Shown in pieces: positions 1-10,779 of a stretch of 64,000 nt of DNA (positions are counted from its first letter, which is position 1; each line of letters opens with the position of its first letter). The position numbers were made by a program, and so were the translations under genes. The notes under the pieces are model-generated. The model ran no database searches. It worked only from the letters and a program-made list of their open reading frames with translations, and had not been told where the DNA came from. Source of the stretch: Grimontia kaedaensis (GTDB lineage Bacteria; Pseudomonadota; Gammaproteobacteria; Enterobacterales; Vibrionaceae); NCBI RefSeq assembly GCF_023746615.1, contig NZ_CP082275.1:868001-932000 (forward strand), in the 5' to 3' direction.

Positions 1-518
1 AGGGTGTCGAGGCTACCGACAGAAAACTTGGAGAAAGGGTGAGCCGGGTTGATGGTCTCTTTCTGCACCTGATAAATCCGGCGCACATCGTCCTGAAGTT
101 TCAGGCGGTATTCTGAGTCAACCGCGTTGCGCTCTTTGTCGACTGCGTCTGCATTGAACAAAGGCGCAGAGAAGAATTGACCGAATCGATCCAGCGCTTC
201 TTCGAAATGGTCGTGTCGGATATCGAAGAAAAAGGTGGTGTTTTCGGTTCCTGTCCAAGCGTTGTTATTACCGCCATGGCGACTGATAAAAGATTGGAAC
301 TCACCGACATCAGGATACTTCTCTGTACCGAGAAACAGCATGTGTTCTAAGAAGTGCGCTAAACCTTCACGATCAGCGGGATCACAGAAGTGCCCCACAT
401 TCACGGTTAACGCCGCAGCACTGCGCGGTGCTTGCACATCTTCTACCAGAAGCACCCTCAAATTGTTGGCGAGAGTAATAAGGCGGTAGCTACGATGATC
501 GTTGGGACTGATTTGCAC
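1..518 (-). CDS. M16 (insulinase/pitrilysin) family zinc peptidase, N-terminal part
   Basis: The minus strand reads open from a GTG at 518 to the window edge, so only about the first 172 residues are present. The start is set by an in-frame TGA 12 bases upstream and by a GAAGG ribosome-binding site. Residues 55-59 are HFLEH, the inverted zinc motif HxxEH of M16 peptidases, and they are followed by the family-typical stretch around GTEKYP and the GGNNNAWTG segment. Known members such as E. coli protease III (ptrA) degrade small peptides, often in the periplasm. No signal peptide is seen here, so this one is probably cytoplasmic. It is transcribed divergently from sixA. The family is certain; the exact subfamily is not, because the rest of the gene is missing. 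Confidence 0.88.
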   Translation of the reverse strand, partial: MQISPNDHRSYRLITLANNLRVLLVEDVQAPRSAAALTVNVGHFCDPADREGLAHFLEHMLFLGTEKYPDVGEFQSFISRHGGNNNAWTGTENTTFFFDIRHDHFEEALDRFGQFFSAPLFNADAVDKERNAVDSEYRLKLQDDVRRIYQVQKETINPAHPFSKFSVGSLDT

Positions 519-659
519 AAAGCACCTTCACTGGTAGTGGCAAGGTCTTAATTATGACCACGTAAGTAAATTGAGGCAAACATCTGTGCGATCAGTCGTT
601 CCAGATTAAAGAATTGACTGGTAGCATATCGAAGAATACTCAAAATCAGCTGTTGTGAT

Positions 660-1154
660 ATGCGAATTTATATTATGCGCCACGGTGAGGCACACACCTT
701 CGCCGCCAGTGATGAAGAACGTCCGCTGACCGATCTTGGTGAGCAACAATCGGTTGAAATGGCACGCTGGCTGGCACAAGAGCTGCCAGAGGGAAAACTG
801 GACTTGGTTTTGGTGAGTCCTTATTTGCGCGCACAGCAGACTTGGTCGGCATGTGCTGCCGTTTTGCCTGAAGCGAAAAGCGTCTTGACGGAAGATGGCA
901 TCACGCCTTACGGCGACAGCGAGCACGTTGCTTCTTACCTGCGCGCTTTAGTTTCCGTTGATAATCCAGCGTCGATTCTTTTGGTTTCTCATCTACCGCT
1001 GGTGGGTTATCTCACGGCAGAGTTTGAGGCTGATTTGCAGCCGCCGATGTTCCCGACATCTTCAATTTCCTGTATTGAATACAACCCGCAAACGGAACAG
1101 AGCGAAGTGCTGTGGATGAAAAGTCCTTCGCAAGTGATGGGTTACGCATCCTGA
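660..1154 (+). CDS. sixA: Phosphohistidine phosphatase SixA
   Basis: The 164-residue protein begins with the histidine-phosphatase signature RHGE (R7, H8, G9), H8 being the residue that takes the phosphate. SixA removes phosphate from histidine-containing phosphotransfer proteins; in E. coli the target is the nitrogen PTS protein NPr, with ArcB proposed earlier. The second catalytic histidine is likely in the VSHLP segment near residue 116. Length and neighbours (smrB, prmB, aroC downstream) match the Vibrio and E. coli order. A bidirectional hairpin at 1191-1216 separates it from convergent smrB. Confidence 0.95.
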   Translation: MRIYIMRHGEAHTFAASDEERPLTDLGEQQSVEMARWLAQELPEGKLDLVLVSPYLRAQQTWSACAAVLPEAKSVLTEDGITPYGDSEHVASYLRALVSVDNPASILLVSHLPLVGYLTAEFEADLQPPMFPTSSISCIEYNPQTEQSEVLWMKSPSQVMGYAS

Positions 1155-1190
1155 CGGCCAGGTCGAAAACAGCTTTAAGCAGACATAGAA

Positions 1191-1216
1191 AAACGCCCAA
1201 CAAAGGGCGTTTTTTT
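1191..1216. terminator. Bidirectional intrinsic terminator between sixA and smrB
   Basis: An 8-bp stem (AAACGCCC / GGGCGTTT) with a 6-base loop is followed by a T run on the plus strand and by a matching run on the minus strand. It lies between two convergent genes and can serve both. Confidence 0.85.
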
Positions 1217-1231
1217 CATCTGTACTTCAGG

Positions 1232-1765
1232 CTATTTTTCTGGAATTTCAATCAGAACCAGTAAAGCGCCATCACCACCAAATTCCAGTGGTGCCTGATG
1301 GAATGCCAACACGTCAGGGTGCTGTGCTAGCCAAAGTGGTGTCTTCTGTTTCAGTATGTGTTTGCCAATACCGTGCATGACACAGGCACAACTGATCCCT
1401 TCTTTTATACATGCTGCAATCAGTGCGCCTAACTCTCGCTTGGCTTCCAATTGCGTCATGCCGTGTAGGTCCAGGAACATATCCGGCACGTAAACACCGC
1501 GGCGAAGTCTTTTTACTTCGTATTTGGAGACACCTGTGCGCGCATATTGAGTTGGCCCATCTTCTTTCAGCAGCGGTTCAAACTCGTCTGAGAAATAGAA
1601 GGAGTGGTCGCGCGCCGCGGACTCTGTCTGCTTTTTGCGTGCTTGCTCTGTTGTCTGGCGTCTTGGCGGGTTTATGGTATCCTGCTGCAGTTTTTTAACG
1701 CCTTTCACCGCATCGCGGAACAATGACATGTCGTCATCTTCTGGGATCGGGGATTTCTTACTCAT
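1232..1765 (-). CDS. smrB: Ribosome-rescue endonuclease SmrB
   Basis: This 177-residue protein has a basic, probably unstructured N-terminus and a C-terminal Smr domain. The Smr motifs are visible as DLHG at residues 99-102 and HGIG at 131-134, with a [11 protein letters not shown] ending typical of YfcN/SmrB. SmrB is known to cut mRNA between collided ribosomes so that the stalled ribosomes can be rescued. The start follows a GGAAATG ribosome-binding site. It is divergent from prmB, as in E. coli. Confidence 0.95.
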   Translation of the reverse strand: MSKKSPIPEDDDMSLFRDAVKGVKKLQQDTINPPRRQTTEQARKKQTESAARDHSFYFSDEFEPLLKEDGPTQYARTGVSKYEVKRLRRGVYVPDMFLDLHGMTQLEAKRELGALIAACIKEGISCACVMHGIGKHILKQKTPLWLAQHPDVLAFHQAPLEFGGDGALLVLIEIPEK

Positions 1766-1874
1766 AAGTCATTTCCAAATTCTGTTAGCTGCATTTTACT
1801 TAAAATAAGAACAATGTCTGCTTTCCTGTTGGAATCGCCCTGACGGTGATGTGTTGAGGCTACTGGAGGCCATT

Positions 1875-2807
1875 TTGGATAGAATTATTGTTGATGAAGT
1901 CGTCAACGAGCTGCGTACGCTGCAAGACATGCTACGTTGGACGGTAAGTTGCTTTAATGCAGCAGGAATTTATTACGGTCACGGAACGGACAATGCATGG
2001 GACGAAGCGGTACAACTGGTACTGCCGACACTTTATCTGCCAATTGATGTGCCTGCAGACACGCAAACTGCGCGTCTGACCACCAGTGAACGTCACCGTA
2101 TTGTTGAACGTGTGGTCCGTCGTATCAACGAGCGCACGCCAGTGGCTTACCTGACAAACAAAGCGTACTTCTGTGATTTGGAATTCTACGTGGATGAGCG
2201 TGTGCTGGTACCACGTTCACCAATCGGTGAGCTGATCCAGAATCAGTTCAGCCCAATGCTGGAAGTCGAGCCAAACCGTATCATGGATCTGTGCACCGGC
2301 AGTGGCTGCATTGGTATTGCGTGTGCCTACGCGTTCCCTGACGCTGAAGTAGATCTGGTGGACATTTCTACCGATGCGTTGGAAGTGGCAGAGATGAACA
2401 TTCAGGAACATGGCCTGGAGCAGCAGGTTTTCCCTATCCGCTCAGATTTGTTCCGCGATCTGCCAAAAGATAAATATGACCTGATTGTCTCCAACCCACC
2501 ATACGTGGATGAGGAAGACATGAACTCGCTGCCGGATGAATTCCGTCACGAGCCAGAGTTGGGTCTGGCTGCAGGGACCGATGGCCTGAAACTGATGCGC
2601 CGCATCATTGCTAATGCACCGGATTACCTGACTGAGCAAGGCATTCTGATCTGTGAAGTAGGTAACTCCATGGTTCACGTTCAGGAACAGTATCCGCACC
2701 TGCCACTGACTTGGCTGGAATTTGAAAATGGCGGCCACGGTGTCTTCCTGATGACCTATCAGGATCTGGTCAGTGTTGCCGACGAATTTTCTATCTATAA
2801 AGACTAA
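1875..2807 (+). CDS. prmB: 50S ribosomal protein L3 N5-glutamine methyltransferase PrmB
   Basis: PrmB methylates a glutamine of ribosomal protein L3 using S-adenosylmethionine. The reading frame can be opened at a GTG at 1851, but I place the start at the TTG at 1875. It has a strong GGAG site six bases upstream, gives 310 residues like E. coli PrmB, and yields an N-terminus ([13 protein letters not shown]) that matches that protein. The class I methyltransferase motif around [10 protein letters not shown] and the glutamine-binding NPPY motif are both present. A strong terminator follows at 2827-2861, so aroC probably has its own promoter in the 220-base gap. Confidence 0.95.
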   Translation: MDRIIVDEVVNELRTLQDMLRWTVSCFNAAGIYYGHGTDNAWDEAVQLVLPTLYLPIDVPADTQTARLTTSERHRIVERVVRRINERTPVAYLTNKAYFCDLEFYVDERVLVPRSPIGELIQNQFSPMLEVEPNRIMDLCTGSGCIGIACAYAFPDAEVDLVDISTDALEVAEMNIQEHGLEQQVFPIRSDLFRDLPKDKYDLIVSNPPYVDEEDMNSLPDEFRHEPELGLAAGTDGLKLMRRIIANAPDYLTEQGILICEVGNSMVHVQEQYPHLPLTWLEFENGGHGVFLMTYQDLVSVADEFSIYKD

Positions 2808-2826
2808 TTGTTGTCTTTGCCCCTAA

Positions 2827-2861
2827 GAAAAAGGCCGAAATTATAGATTTCGGCCTTTTTT
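2827..2861 (+). terminator. Intrinsic terminator after prmB
   Basis: The stem AAAGGCCGAAA / TTTCGGCCTTT around a short AT-rich loop is followed by a T tract. Confidence 0.9.
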
Positions 2862-3027
2862 GTATCTCTCTTTCCGGTTTTGCCTCATTTCTTGAAACCA
2901 GCCCAGTATTACAGGGAGTTTCCACCTGTACATAAAAAAAGCTTTTGCTTCTCAATCGCGGTTATGTTTCATTAGGTGCATGCTAATGCGGTTGTGATAC
3001 GTCGACCGGAGAGAAACAGAGGAAGTA

Positions 3028-4113
3028 ATGGCAGGCAATTCAATAGGTCAGGTTTTTCGGGTCACCACTTTTGGTGAAAGTCATGGATTGGCGTTGGGCT
3101 GCATTGTTGACGGTTGCCCACCGGGACTTGAAATTTCAGAAGCAGATTTACAGGTCGATCTGGACCGTCGTCGTCCGGGCACCTCAAAATACACGACTCA
3201 ACGTCGCGAACCGGATGAAGTGAAGTTCCTTTCTGGCGTTTTCGAAGGTAAAACGACAGGGACTTCGATTGGCCTGGTTATCGAAAATACCGACCAGCGC
3301 TCAAAGGATTACTCCAAGATTGCAGACCGCTTCCGTCCGGGTCATGCCGACTATACCTACCATCAAAAATATGGACATCGCGATTACCGCGGTGGTGGCC
3401 GCTCATCAGCACGTGAAACGGCGATGCGCGTTGCTGCGGGTGCGATTGCAAAGAAATACCTCAAGCAAGAGTTTGGTATTGAAGTCCGCTGTTACCTTTC
3501 TCAAATGGGTGATGTGACCATCGATAAGGTCGACTGGGATCAAGTTGAGCAAAACCCATTCTTCTGCCCGGATGAATCAAAACTTGAAGCCTTGGATGAA
3601 CTGATCCGTGCGCTGAAAAAAGAAGGCGATTCTATCGGTGCCAAACTGACTGTGGTCGCGAATAACGTGCCTGTTGGTCTGGGCGAGCCAGTTTTCGATC
3701 GTTTAGACGCAGACATTGCTTACGCTTTGATGGGTATCAATGCTGTGAAAGGCGTGGAAGTGGGCGATGGGTTTGACGTCATCAACCAGCGCGGCAGCGA
3801 GCACCGTGATGAACTGACGCCGGAAGGTTTTAAATCCAACCACGCTGGCGGCATTCTTGGTGGGATTTCATCTGGTCAGGATATCGTTGCGCACCTTGCA
3901 TTGAAGCCAACTTCAAGCATCACGGTACCGGGCGAAACCATCAATGTAGATGGTGAAACCGTCGATGTGATTACCAAAGGTCGCCATGACCCATGTGTCG
4001 GTATCCGCGCTGTGCCAATTGCAGAGGCTATGGTTGCGATTGTATTGATGGACCACCTGCTGCGTCACCGCGCGCAAAATGCGGGTGTGCATACCACTAC
4101 GCCGAAGATTTGA
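3028..4113 (+). CDS. aroC: Chorismate synthase
   Basis: The 361-residue protein catalyses the last common step of the shikimate pathway, 5-enolpyruvylshikimate-3-phosphate to chorismate, using reduced FMN. The full family pattern is present: an N-terminal [22 protein letters not shown] near residue 50, RPGHADYTY near 107, [17 protein letters not shown] near 130, and a C-terminal [18 protein letters not shown]. The ATG has a good GAGGAAGT ribosome-binding site. The gene is followed by a hairpin enclosed by CTAGG repeats and converges on the TRIC-type channel gene. Confidence 0.97.
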   Translation: MAGNSIGQVFRVTTFGESHGLALGCIVDGCPPGLEISEADLQVDLDRRRPGTSKYTTQRREPDEVKFLSGVFEGKTTGTSIGLVIENTDQRSKDYSKIADRFRPGHADYTYHQKYGHRDYRGGGRSSARETAMRVAAGAIAKKYLKQEFGIEVRCYLSQMGDVTIDKVDWDQVEQNPFFCPDESKLEALDELIRALKKEGDSIGAKLTVVANNVPVGLGEPVFDRLDADIAYALMGINAVKGVEVGDGFDVINQRGSEHRDELTPEGFKSNHAGGILGGISSGQDIVAHLALKPTSSITVPGETINVDGETVDVITKGRHDPCVGIRAVPIAEAMVAIVLMDHLLRHRAQNAGVHTTTPKI

Positions 4114-4121
4114 ATGAAAAA

Positions 4122-4266
4122 TCCTAGGGCCTAGGAAAAGCAGGTCCTAGAAACAGCAAAAGCCAATGCAAGAGAAAAGGGCTGAAGGTTTACACTGTCA
4201 GCCCTTCTTTTTCGTTCTTTGCTCTTCCTAGGACCTAGGATCTAGGACCTTCTCTTCCTAGGATCT
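4122..4266. repeat. CTAGG palindromic repeat cluster between aroC and the TRIC-type gene
   Basis: Two groups of CCTAGG-containing units lie here. The left group (about 4122-4151) reads in minus orientation and the right group (about 4221-4266) in plus orientation (CTTCCTAGGACCTAGG...). They enclose a terminator-like hairpin at 4177-4212. The right group runs into the 3' end of the minus-strand gene and provides its TAG stop. See the findings for the family as a whole. Confidence 0.85.
4177..4212 (+). terminator. Probable aroC terminator inside the repeat cluster
   Basis: A 9-bp stem (AAGGGCTGA / TCAGCCCTT) with a 12-base loop is followed by CTTTTTC. Confidence 0.75.
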
Positions 4267-4902
4267 ATGCTCTAAAACTTCTTCCGCTTCAAAACTAAAC
4301 ACCGGCAGGCTCCAGCCAAACTTCACTGCAGACATACGGAAAACAAAGCCCGTTACCAGCGTAGAAATGGTCGCGATGTTTTCATCAATGCCAAATTGGT
4401 TACCGTAGGTCATCAACATCCAATACATGGCACCGGCTAAGAAAGCGACAGAGGCATAAAGCTCTTTATGCAGCACCATTGGCTGACGGCGACATAGTAA
4501 GTCGCGCAACAGGCCACCAAAGATACCTGTCACCAGCGCAGACACTACACAAATCAGCGGCGACAACCCCATGTCCATACCCACACGGCAACCGATAATG
4601 CTGAAAGCAATCAGACCGAGTGAGTCCAGCCAGACGAAAAGCTTGTGATTACGGGCTACCCAAGACGCCATCCAGGTCGTGATGATACCGGCAACGCAAA
4701 CAATCACCAGATAGTGCGGGTTAGCGACCCAGCCAAGCGGGTAGTGACCGAGCAAAATATCACGCACGGTACCGCCGCCAATGGCTGTACAGGCAGCCAC
4801 CAGCATGACGCCAAACCAGTCCATATTCCTGCGGCCAGCCGCCAGTGCGCCTGTCATGGCTTCAGCGGTAATTCCAACAATGTATAACGTGGACAACAAC
4901 AT
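4258..4902 (-). CDS. TRIC-family cation channel-like inner-membrane protein (YadS/YicG type)
   Basis: The 214-residue hydrophobic protein carries two copies of the bacterial TRIC (former UPF0126) unit. These are seen as AIGGGTVRDILLGHYPLGWV in the first half and GIFGGLLRDLLCRRQPMVLHKELYA in the second, with about seven membrane spans in all. Family members form trimeric monovalent-cation channels; the physiological role here is unknown. The frame is open to 4995, but homologues begin at MLLSTLYIVGITAEAMTGA, so I choose the ATG at 4902 although its ribosome-binding site is weak. The last residues (HRS) and the TAG stop are encoded by a CTAGG repeat, suggesting the repeat replaced the original 3' end. 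Confidence 0.88.
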   Translation of the reverse strand: MLLSTLYIVGITAEAMTGALAAGRRNMDWFGVMLVAACTAIGGGTVRDILLGHYPLGWVANPHYLVIVCVAGIITTWMASWVARNHKLFVWLDSLGLIAFSIIGCRVGMDMGLSPLICVVSALVTGIFGGLLRDLLCRRQPMVLHKELYASVAFLAGAMYWMLMTYGNQFGIDENIATISTLVTGFVFRMSAVKFGWSLPVFSFEAEEVLEHRS

Positions 4903-5125
4903 GATATTCAGTAACTTGCATTTGAATGGATAATTTCGCGCAATCATAGTTGTGATTGACCTCTCAATCCAATGAAAGGTTGTGAAGTCACCCATGAATT
5001 GAATTCATGCTTTTGCTGGTGGAATTGACCTAAAACGGTCCTTTTTGCGGCGACAATAGGGGCTTTGGCAGGTAAAATGCCCACTTAACTGAATTTGCTG
5101 TAACTTCATTATTACAATTCGCGCC

Positions 5126-5650
5126 ATGCAACACGATTACAACGATCTTATTTCTGTCTTTAATCAGACTTTTATTGATTCTTTCAATACAGAATTGCTG
5201 CTGGGCGGCGATGAGCCGATTTATCTGCCTGCGGATGATGACAACCCATACCACCGAATCATCTTCGCCCGAGGTTTTTACGCCTCTGCGCTTCATGAAG
5301 TGTCGCACTGGTGCATTGCCGGGCCTGAACGCCGTCTGTTGGAAGACTTTGGCTACTGGTATCTACCGGATGGACGCGATGAGCAGACGCAAGCCGAGTT
5401 TGAGAAAGTAGAAATCAAACCTCAGGCGGTAGAGTGGATTCTGTCGGCCAGTTGTGGCTTTCGCTTTCAGGTAAGTTGCGACAATCTAAACGGTTCTTTT
5501 GAACCTGACCGCCCGATATTTACCGCAAAAGTGCGTGAACAAGTGATGAAATATCTGAAAGACGGCATGCCTACGCGCGCCAAAACCTATTCAGACGCCC
5601 TTCGAACGTTTTATAATCGTCCTCCTTTAACGCCAGCAGACTTTTCCTGA
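5126..5650 (+). CDS. epmC: Elongation factor P hydroxylase EpmC
   Basis: The 174-residue protein matches E. coli YfcM/EpmC along its length, with the shared segments DEPIYLPAD, GFYASALHEVSHWCIAG, DFGYWY, PDGRDEQTQ and SCDNL. EpmC hydroxylates the lysine of elongation factor P already modified with beta-lysine, finishing the modification made by EpmA and EpmB. The HEVSHW metal-binding motif lies near residues 57-62. It is 9 bases upstream of yfcL and probably co-transcribed with it. Confidence 0.95.
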   Translation: MQHDYNDLISVFNQTFIDSFNTELLLGGDEPIYLPADDDNPYHRIIFARGFYASALHEVSHWCIAGPERRLLEDFGYWYLPDGRDEQTQAEFEKVEIKPQAVEWILSASCGFRFQVSCDNLNGSFEPDRPIFTAKVREQVMKYLKDGMPTRAKTYSDALRTFYNRPPLTPADFS

Positions 5651-5659
5651 GAGATAAAA

Positions 5660-5926
5660 ATGATCCAAGAATACGAAGAGAAAATCCTCGACCTGATTGA
5701 TGCCATGGTAGAAACAGCATCTGATGATGAGTTGTTTGCCAGCGGATATCTGCGCGGTCATGTCTCGCTGGCGGCCGCAGATTGTGAGCAGGACGGTATT
5801 GAAGAGATATCTGCAATGAAGATACGTGTCGACGAAAGCCTGAAAGAGAATTCAAACGAGCTGAACCCTTCAGATCAAGTGCTGGTGGGCAACCTCTGGG
5901 CATCGTTACAAGAACAGGCGGGTTAA
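5660..5926 (+). CDS. yfcL: YfcL family protein
   Basis: This small acidic protein of 88 residues sits immediately after epmC and matches YfcL, its constant neighbour in Enterobacteria and Vibrio, by position, size and the DELFASGYLRGHVSLAAA segment. No catalytic motif or signal peptide is visible and no function is established for the family. It ends before a strong bidirectional hairpin shared with convergent mnmC. Confidence 0.88.
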   Translation: MIQEYEEKILDLIDAMVETASDDELFASGYLRGHVSLAAADCEQDGIEEISAMKIRVDESLKENSNELNPSDQVLVGNLWASLQEQAG

Positions 5927-5945
5927 ACACTGCATCCAGATGAGA

Positions 5946-5972
5946 AGAAGGCGCCAATCGGCGCCTTCTTTG
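5946..5972. terminator. Bidirectional terminator between yfcL and mnmC
   Basis: A 10-bp perfect stem (AGAAGGCGCC / GGCGCCTTCT) with an AATC loop lies between two convergent genes. Confidence 0.88.
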
Positions 5973-5991
5973 TTTGAATTATCTTTCCCTT

Positions 5992-7995
5992 CTAAAGAGC
6001 TTTACCCTTGAGCAGTTTTCTCACCCACATGCGTCCGGGATGCAAGGCATTAAGCACATCAACCGGCATGGGGAGTGGATCGCCACAAAGCTGTGAGGCC
6101 AGAAGCTCACCGAGGATGGGCGCTGAGGTTAAACCGCGGGAACCGAGTGCTAAAAGGCTATAGAGGTTCGGGTAAACCGGCACATCTTCGGCACTGTCTT
6201 TCTTATCACGCAAATCACCGTATACGGTTTTCAGAGCTTCAAAGTCGCAGACATCACCGACATACGGCAAATGATCGCGGCTGGCACAGCGAATACCCAC
6301 ACGACCACCACCATGGTCAGTATCAATCTCTTTTGGCCACTCAGCAGGAATGCAATCGACCAGGCGCTGCTTGTTGTCAGCCTGATCGTCCATGCTAAAC
6401 GCCATGGAAGTATCATTTCGGCTGTAGCTGGCGCCGATGCAGTGAGTGTCATTTTTTGGGTTGGCTGGCGTCAGGTAGCCGTCATAACACAACACGGTTT
6501 TGAGCTGCTTTAATGCTGGCGTGGTATTAATGTGGGACACCTGACCACGAACCGCATAAGCCGGGATGGGTGCGGTTTGCTCAAACTGGGTGAACTTGTG
6601 ACCGTTAGCGATGACTATAGTATCGTGAGTGAATTCGCCTTGGTTTGATGTCAGTGTCCACGCCCCGTTCTGATGATTGACCTTCGTTACTTCGGTATTG
6701 TAGTGACAGGTCAACAGGCCAGTTTTCTCCGCATTCGCTATCAAGCCCTGAGTTAACTGCTGAGGGCACAACCAACCGCCGAGAGGATAGGTGACACCGC
6801 CGTGCCCGGTTTTAATGCCAGTCAGTGATTCGGCGTCTTCTTTGGTGATGCCATGGATAAGAGATTCAGGAAAACCACCTGTCAGCATCTTCGCTAATTT
6901 GTCCGTGCTTTTTTCATCCCACCCTAATTGGGTAACGCCACACAAATCGTGATCAAACGAAACCGTTTCTGCTGCTTGTTCAATAAACTGACGGGAGAAC
7001 AGAAATGCCGGTGCAAAGAAGCGTGAAAGGGCATCGTCACTGCCATTTAACAGTGGATACACTGCGCCTTGTCGGTTACCAGAAGCAGCAAATCCAGGCT
7101 TGTCGTGTTCGCAATAAAGGGTGACTGATTTTCCACGACGTACCAGTGAAAGTGCCAAGGTGGCGCTCGCCACACCGCCACCAATAATGGCAATGTCATT
7201 GCTGTTTTGTGGTGCGGTACGTTTATACCAGGGGGCCTGTTGGAGTGGTTGGTTGCGTTCGACCATGGTGCCGATAATCATGTCGCGCTTGGTGCCATAG
7301 CCCTTGGCTTTCTTCATTTCAAAGCCTGCGTCAATTAAGCCGCGACGCACAAAGCCTGCGGCGGTAAAAGTGGCTACGGTACATTCCTGTTTAGCCAGTC
7401 TTGCCATGCCGTCGAACAGCGTCTGACTCCACATTTCAGGGTTCTTGCTGGGGGCAAAGCCGTCCAGAAACCAGCAATCCACAATACCGTCATCAGACGT
7501 CCACACTTGTGGCATACAGTCTTTGATATCGCCGAACCACAAGTCCAGCGTGATCATGCCATCTGCCAGTACCAAACGGTGGCAGCCAGAAACCGCTGCT
7601 GGGTAGTGTTTGCGCAGAGCTTTGGCGAAATCCGCCAACTCTGGCCAGGCTGCGTGGGCTTTTTCTAAATCACTCACGGAGACCGGGAACTTCTCAAAGC
7701 TGATGAAATGAAGCTGGTTGACTTGAGCCTCAGGGTTTTCCTTTCGGAATTGGGCAAACCACTGCCACACAGCCAGGAAGTTAAGGCCTGTACCAAATCC
7801 GGTTTCCGCAATCACGAATCGGTCATGTGAAAAGGTATCCCAGCGGTTTGGTAGCTGGTTTTGCTGCAGGAACACGTAGCGCGTTTCTTCCAGACCATTG
7901 GCATTGGAAAAGTAAACATCATCAAAGTTGTCAGAGACCGGTGTTCCGGCGTCATTCCAGTGAATTTGGGCGTGTTCAATACGGGTTTGGGTCAC
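5992..7995 (-). CDS. mnmC: Bifunctional tRNA mnm5s2U biosynthesis protein MnmC
   Basis: The 667-residue enzyme finishes the wobble base mnm5s2U34 in tRNAs for Lys, Glu, Gln and others. The N-terminal half is the SAM-dependent methyltransferase (MnmC2), with [11 protein letters not shown] near residue 65 and [15 protein letters not shown] near 172. The C-terminal half is the FAD-dependent oxidoreductase (MnmC1) that removes the carboxymethyl group, opening with [17 protein letters not shown] near residue 269. Length equals that of E. coli MnmC. It is divergent from fabB, an arrangement shared with E. coli. Confidence 0.96.
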   Translation of the reverse strand: MTQTRIEHAQIHWNDAGTPVSDNFDDVYFSNANGLEETRYVFLQQNQLPNRWDTFSHDRFVIAETGFGTGLNFLAVWQWFAQFRKENPEAQVNQLHFISFEKFPVSVSDLEKAHAAWPELADFAKALRKHYPAAVSGCHRLVLADGMITLDLWFGDIKDCMPQVWTSDDGIVDCWFLDGFAPSKNPEMWSQTLFDGMARLAKQECTVATFTAAGFVRRGLIDAGFEMKKAKGYGTKRDMIIGTMVERNQPLQQAPWYKRTAPQNSNDIAIIGGGVASATLALSLVRRGKSVTLYCEHDKPGFAASGNRQGAVYPLLNGSDDALSRFFAPAFLFSRQFIEQAAETVSFDHDLCGVTQLGWDEKSTDKLAKMLTGGFPESLIHGITKEDAESLTGIKTGHGGVTYPLGGWLCPQQLTQGLIANAEKTGLLTCHYNTEVTKVNHQNGAWTLTSNQGEFTHDTIVIANGHKFTQFEQTAPIPAYAVRGQVSHINTTPALKQLKTVLCYDGYLTPANPKNDTHCIGASYSRNDTSMAFSMDDQADNKQRLVDCIPAEWPKEIDTDHGGGRVGIRCASRDHLPYVGDVCDFEALKTVYGDLRDKKDSAEDVPVYPNLYSLLALGSRGLTSAPILGELLASQLCGDPLPMPVDVLNALHPGRMWVRKLLKGKAL

Positions 7996-8194
7996 AAGCC
8001 TTACCTTAATAAAAACGGGGTTTGCACGTCGAGCGCGGATTCTATCGCCAATTCGACGGAATATACAGAACCGACAACGGGTCTGTGTCAGTATGTGAAA
8101 AATTTCAGCTTACACCTGTACTCTAGGAAAGCTGACCACTTAGGCGTATCAAAACCGCTATCATCGGTGCGAACTCGAATTGTAGGAACAAAAG

Positions 8195-9406
8195 ATGAAA
8201 CGAGCCGTAATTACAGGTATGGGAATTGTTTCCAGCATCGGTAACAACGTTAAAGAAGTGCTGGAGTCATTAAAGACGGGTAAATCAGGGATTAGCTTTT
8301 CCCAACAGTTCGCAGACATGAAGCTTCGCAGTAATGTCTGGGGTGATTTAAAGCTCAATCCTGCTGATCACATTGATCGCAAAAAGTTTCGTTTTATGGG
8401 CGATGCTGCGGGCTTCGCTTATCTGTCAATGGAACAGGCTATCGAAGATGCCGGTTTGACAGAAGATATGGTGTCTAATGACCGCACCGGTCTGGTTGCC
8501 GGTTCTGGTGGCGCATCTTCAATTAACCAAGTTGCAGCCACAGACACATTACGTGAGAAAGGCGTAAAACGTGTTGGTCCTTACATGGTGCCACGTACCA
8601 TGTCTTCAACGGTTTCAGCTTGTCTGGCAACACCATTCAAAATCCGTGGTGTGAACTACACCATGAGCTCTGCGTGTGCGACATCAGCACACTGTATTGG
8701 CCACGCTGTTGAACTGATTCAACTGGGCAAGCAAGACGTTGTTTTTGCAGGTGGTGGTGAAGAGCTTGACTGGTCACTGACCATGATGTTTGACGCCATG
8801 GGCGCGCTGTCGACCAAATACAACGATAACCCAGAAAAAGCATCACGTACCTACGACGCAGACCGCGATGGTTTCGTTATCTCTGGTGGTGGCGGCATGA
8901 TGGTTATCGAAGAGCTTGAGCATGCGCTGGCGCGTGGTGCGAAAATCTACGGTGAAATCGTGGGCTACGGTGCAACGTCAGATGGCTATGACATGGTAGC
9001 GCCATCAGGTGAAGGTGCGATTCGCTGTATGAAGATGGCGATGCAGGACGTAGAACAAATCGATTACATCAACACTCACGGCACCTCTACGCCAGTGGGT
9101 GATGTGAAAGAACTGGGCGCGATTCAGGAAGTGTTCGGCAACAACAGCCCTGCCATTTCTGCAACCAAAGCCATGACTGGTCACGCACTGGGTGCGGCGG
9201 GTGTTCACGAAGCGATTTACTCCACCATCATGCTGGAAAACAACTTCGTTGCACCAAGCATCAACATTGAAAATCTGGATCCAGCAGCTGAAGGTCTGGA
9301 TATCGTGTCGGAAACCCGTGAAGTAGAGCTGAAGACAGTCATGTCTAACAGCTTTGGCTTCGGTGGTACCAACGCCACGCTGGTTATCAAAAAATACGAG
9401 GGATAA
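8195..9406 (+). CDS. fabB: 3-oxoacyl-[acyl-carrier-protein] synthase I
   Basis: FabB condenses malonyl-ACP with acyl-ACP and is needed to extend unsaturated fatty acids. The protein has 403 residues (E. coli 406). The Cys-His-His triad is present: C161 in [13 protein letters not shown]295 in [11 protein letters not shown] and H330 in [10 protein letters not shown]. The C-terminal [13 protein letters not shown] motif is intact. The 199-base gap to divergent mnmC must hold its promoter. FabB genes are often controlled by FadR and FabR, but I could not identify a convincing operator here. Confidence 0.97.
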   Translation: MKRAVITGMGIVSSIGNNVKEVLESLKTGKSGISFSQQFADMKLRSNVWGDLKLNPADHIDRKKFRFMGDAAGFAYLSMEQAIEDAGLTEDMVSNDRTGLVAGSGGASSINQVAATDTLREKGVKRVGPYMVPRTMSSTVSACLATPFKIRGVNYTMSSACATSAHCIGHAVELIQLGKQDVVFAGGGEELDWSLTMMFDAMGALSTKYNDNPEKASRTYDADRDGFVISGGGGMMVIEELEHALARGAKIYGEIVGYGATSDGYDMVAPSGEGAIRCMKMAMQDVEQIDYINTHGTSTPVGDVKELGAIQEVFGNNSPAISATKAMTGHALGAAGVHEAIYSTIMLENNFVAPSINIENLDPAAEGLDIVSETREVELKTVMSNSFGFGGTNATLVIKKYEG

Positions 9407-9548
9407 GCGTCTCACTTGTCCCCAGGGTCTGCTGGTTGTCACAGGTAAACAGGCCCTCTAGTTTTCCGGGACGTTGGCTTTATGCCCACAACAGACGCAG
9501 GTTTAGATCGTTGAGAGCCGATCTCTACCTTTCAGATCCTGGATTTTG

Positions 9549-9573
9549 CCCGGCCAATTGGCCGGGTTTTTTC
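9549..9573 (+). terminator. Intrinsic terminator downstream of fabB
   Basis: The perfect stem CCCGGCC / GGCCGGG around AATT is followed by six T residues. It lies between fabB and pdxB. Confidence 0.92.
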
Positions 9574-9637
9574 GTTTTATCTGGCGCAGAAAACCGTCAC
9601 AATAGCGCCAATGGAATAAATGTAAGAGTAAACGCAC

Positions 9638-10777
9638 TTGAACATTCTGATTGATGAAAATATGCCGTATGCCGCTGAGCTGTTCAGCAAGCTGGGTACG
9701 GTTACCGCAAAAGCAGGTCGTACCCTGACAGCAGAAGACTTGATTGACGTTGATGCGTTGATGATTCGCTCCGTCACCAAGGTTGACGAAGCGCTGCTGG
9801 AAAAAGCCAATAAGCTGAAGTTTGTCGGCACGGCAACCGCAGGCACCGACCATGTTGATGCGGAGCTGCTTGCCAGCAAAGGCATCTTCTTTACTGCTGC
9901 GCCTGGCTGTAACAAAGTGGGTGTGGCTGAATACGTAATAAGCGCGCTGTTGGTGCTGAGTCAACAACAGGGCTTTTCTATTGCTGACCGTAAAGTTGGC
10001 ATTGTGGGCGCAGGTCAGGTGGGAAGCTACCTGTCGAAGTGTCTGTCAGCGCTCAGCATTCCGCACCTTTTGTGTGACCCGCTCAAACAAGCGGAAGGCG
10101 ACACACGCGAGTTTCATCCTCTACAAACGCTGATTGCAGAGTGTGATGTCCTGACCTTCCACACGCCGTTAACCAAAAACGGTGAACACCCAACGCATCA
10201 TCTGATGGGTGAAGCGGAGATCGCTGCACTGAAGCCAGGTTCAATACTTATCAACGCGGCTCGCGGTCCAGTGGTCAGTAATGACGCACTGAAAGCTGCG
10301 CTGAAAACGCAAAAGTTAACTGCTGTTCTGGATGTGTTCGAGTTCGAACCGGAAGTGGACATGGAACTTCTTCCTATGCTGGCTTTCGCCACCCCGCACG
10401 TTGCGGGTTACGGACTGGAAGGCAAAGCACGCGGCACCACCATGATCTACAACAGTTACTGCGAGTTTCTGGGTAATCAGGAAGAAAAAGTCGAAGCGGC
10501 GTCTTTGCTGCCGATCGCGCCAATTCCAAAGGTATCACTGAGTAAGCCTTGGGACGAAAGCGATCTGATGGCACTGTGCCAGCTCATTTATGACATCCGC
10601 CGTGATGACGCCGAGTTTCGACGCGCGATGGTTGACGTTGAGCTGCACCGCGCAAGCTTTGACCGCTTGCGCAAGAATTACTGGGACAGACGCGAGTACA
10701 GTGCAATTACAGTAGCGGGCGACGCAGCGTTTGGGTTAGAGTCGCTCGCTAATTTAGGTTTTACCGTAGAGGAATAA
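9638..10777 (+). CDS. pdxB: Erythronate-4-phosphate dehydrogenase
   Basis: PdxB oxidises 4-phosphoerythronate in the DXP-dependent pathway to pyridoxal phosphate. The 379-residue protein starts at a TTG, giving [12 protein letters not shown], which matches E. coli PdxB; no better start exists upstream. The NAD-binding motif [12 protein letters not shown] lies near residue 120, and the D-2-hydroxyacid dehydrogenase signatures around [10 protein letters not shown] and [11 protein letters not shown] are present. The C-terminal PdxB-specific dimerisation domain is complete. It is two bases upstream of asd and surely co-transcribed. Confidence 0.96.
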   Translation: MNILIDENMPYAAELFSKLGTVTAKAGRTLTAEDLIDVDALMIRSVTKVDEALLEKANKLKFVGTATAGTDHVDAELLASKGIFFTAAPGCNKVGVAEYVISALLVLSQQQGFSIADRKVGIVGAGQVGSYLSKCLSALSIPHLLCDPLKQAEGDTREFHPLQTLIAECDVLTFHTPLTKNGEHPTHHLMGEAEIAALKPGSILINAARGPVVSNDALKAALKTQKLTAVLDVFEFEPEVDMELLPMLAFATPHVAGYGLEGKARGTTMIYNSYCEFLGNQEEKVEAASLLPIAPIPKVSLSKPWDESDLMALCQLIYDIRRDDAEFRRAMVDVELHRASFDRLRKNYWDRREYSAITVAGDAAFGLESLANLGFTVEE

Positions 10778-10779
10778 TC

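Noticed and set aside
1851..1874. GTG start for prmB at 1851
   Set aside because: The TTG at 1875 has a much better ribosome-binding site and matches the length and N-terminus of E. coli PrmB.
8100..8194. FadR or FabR operator upstream of fabB
   Set aside because: AGCTGACCACTTAGG has partial likeness to a FadR half site, but the palindrome is not convincing.
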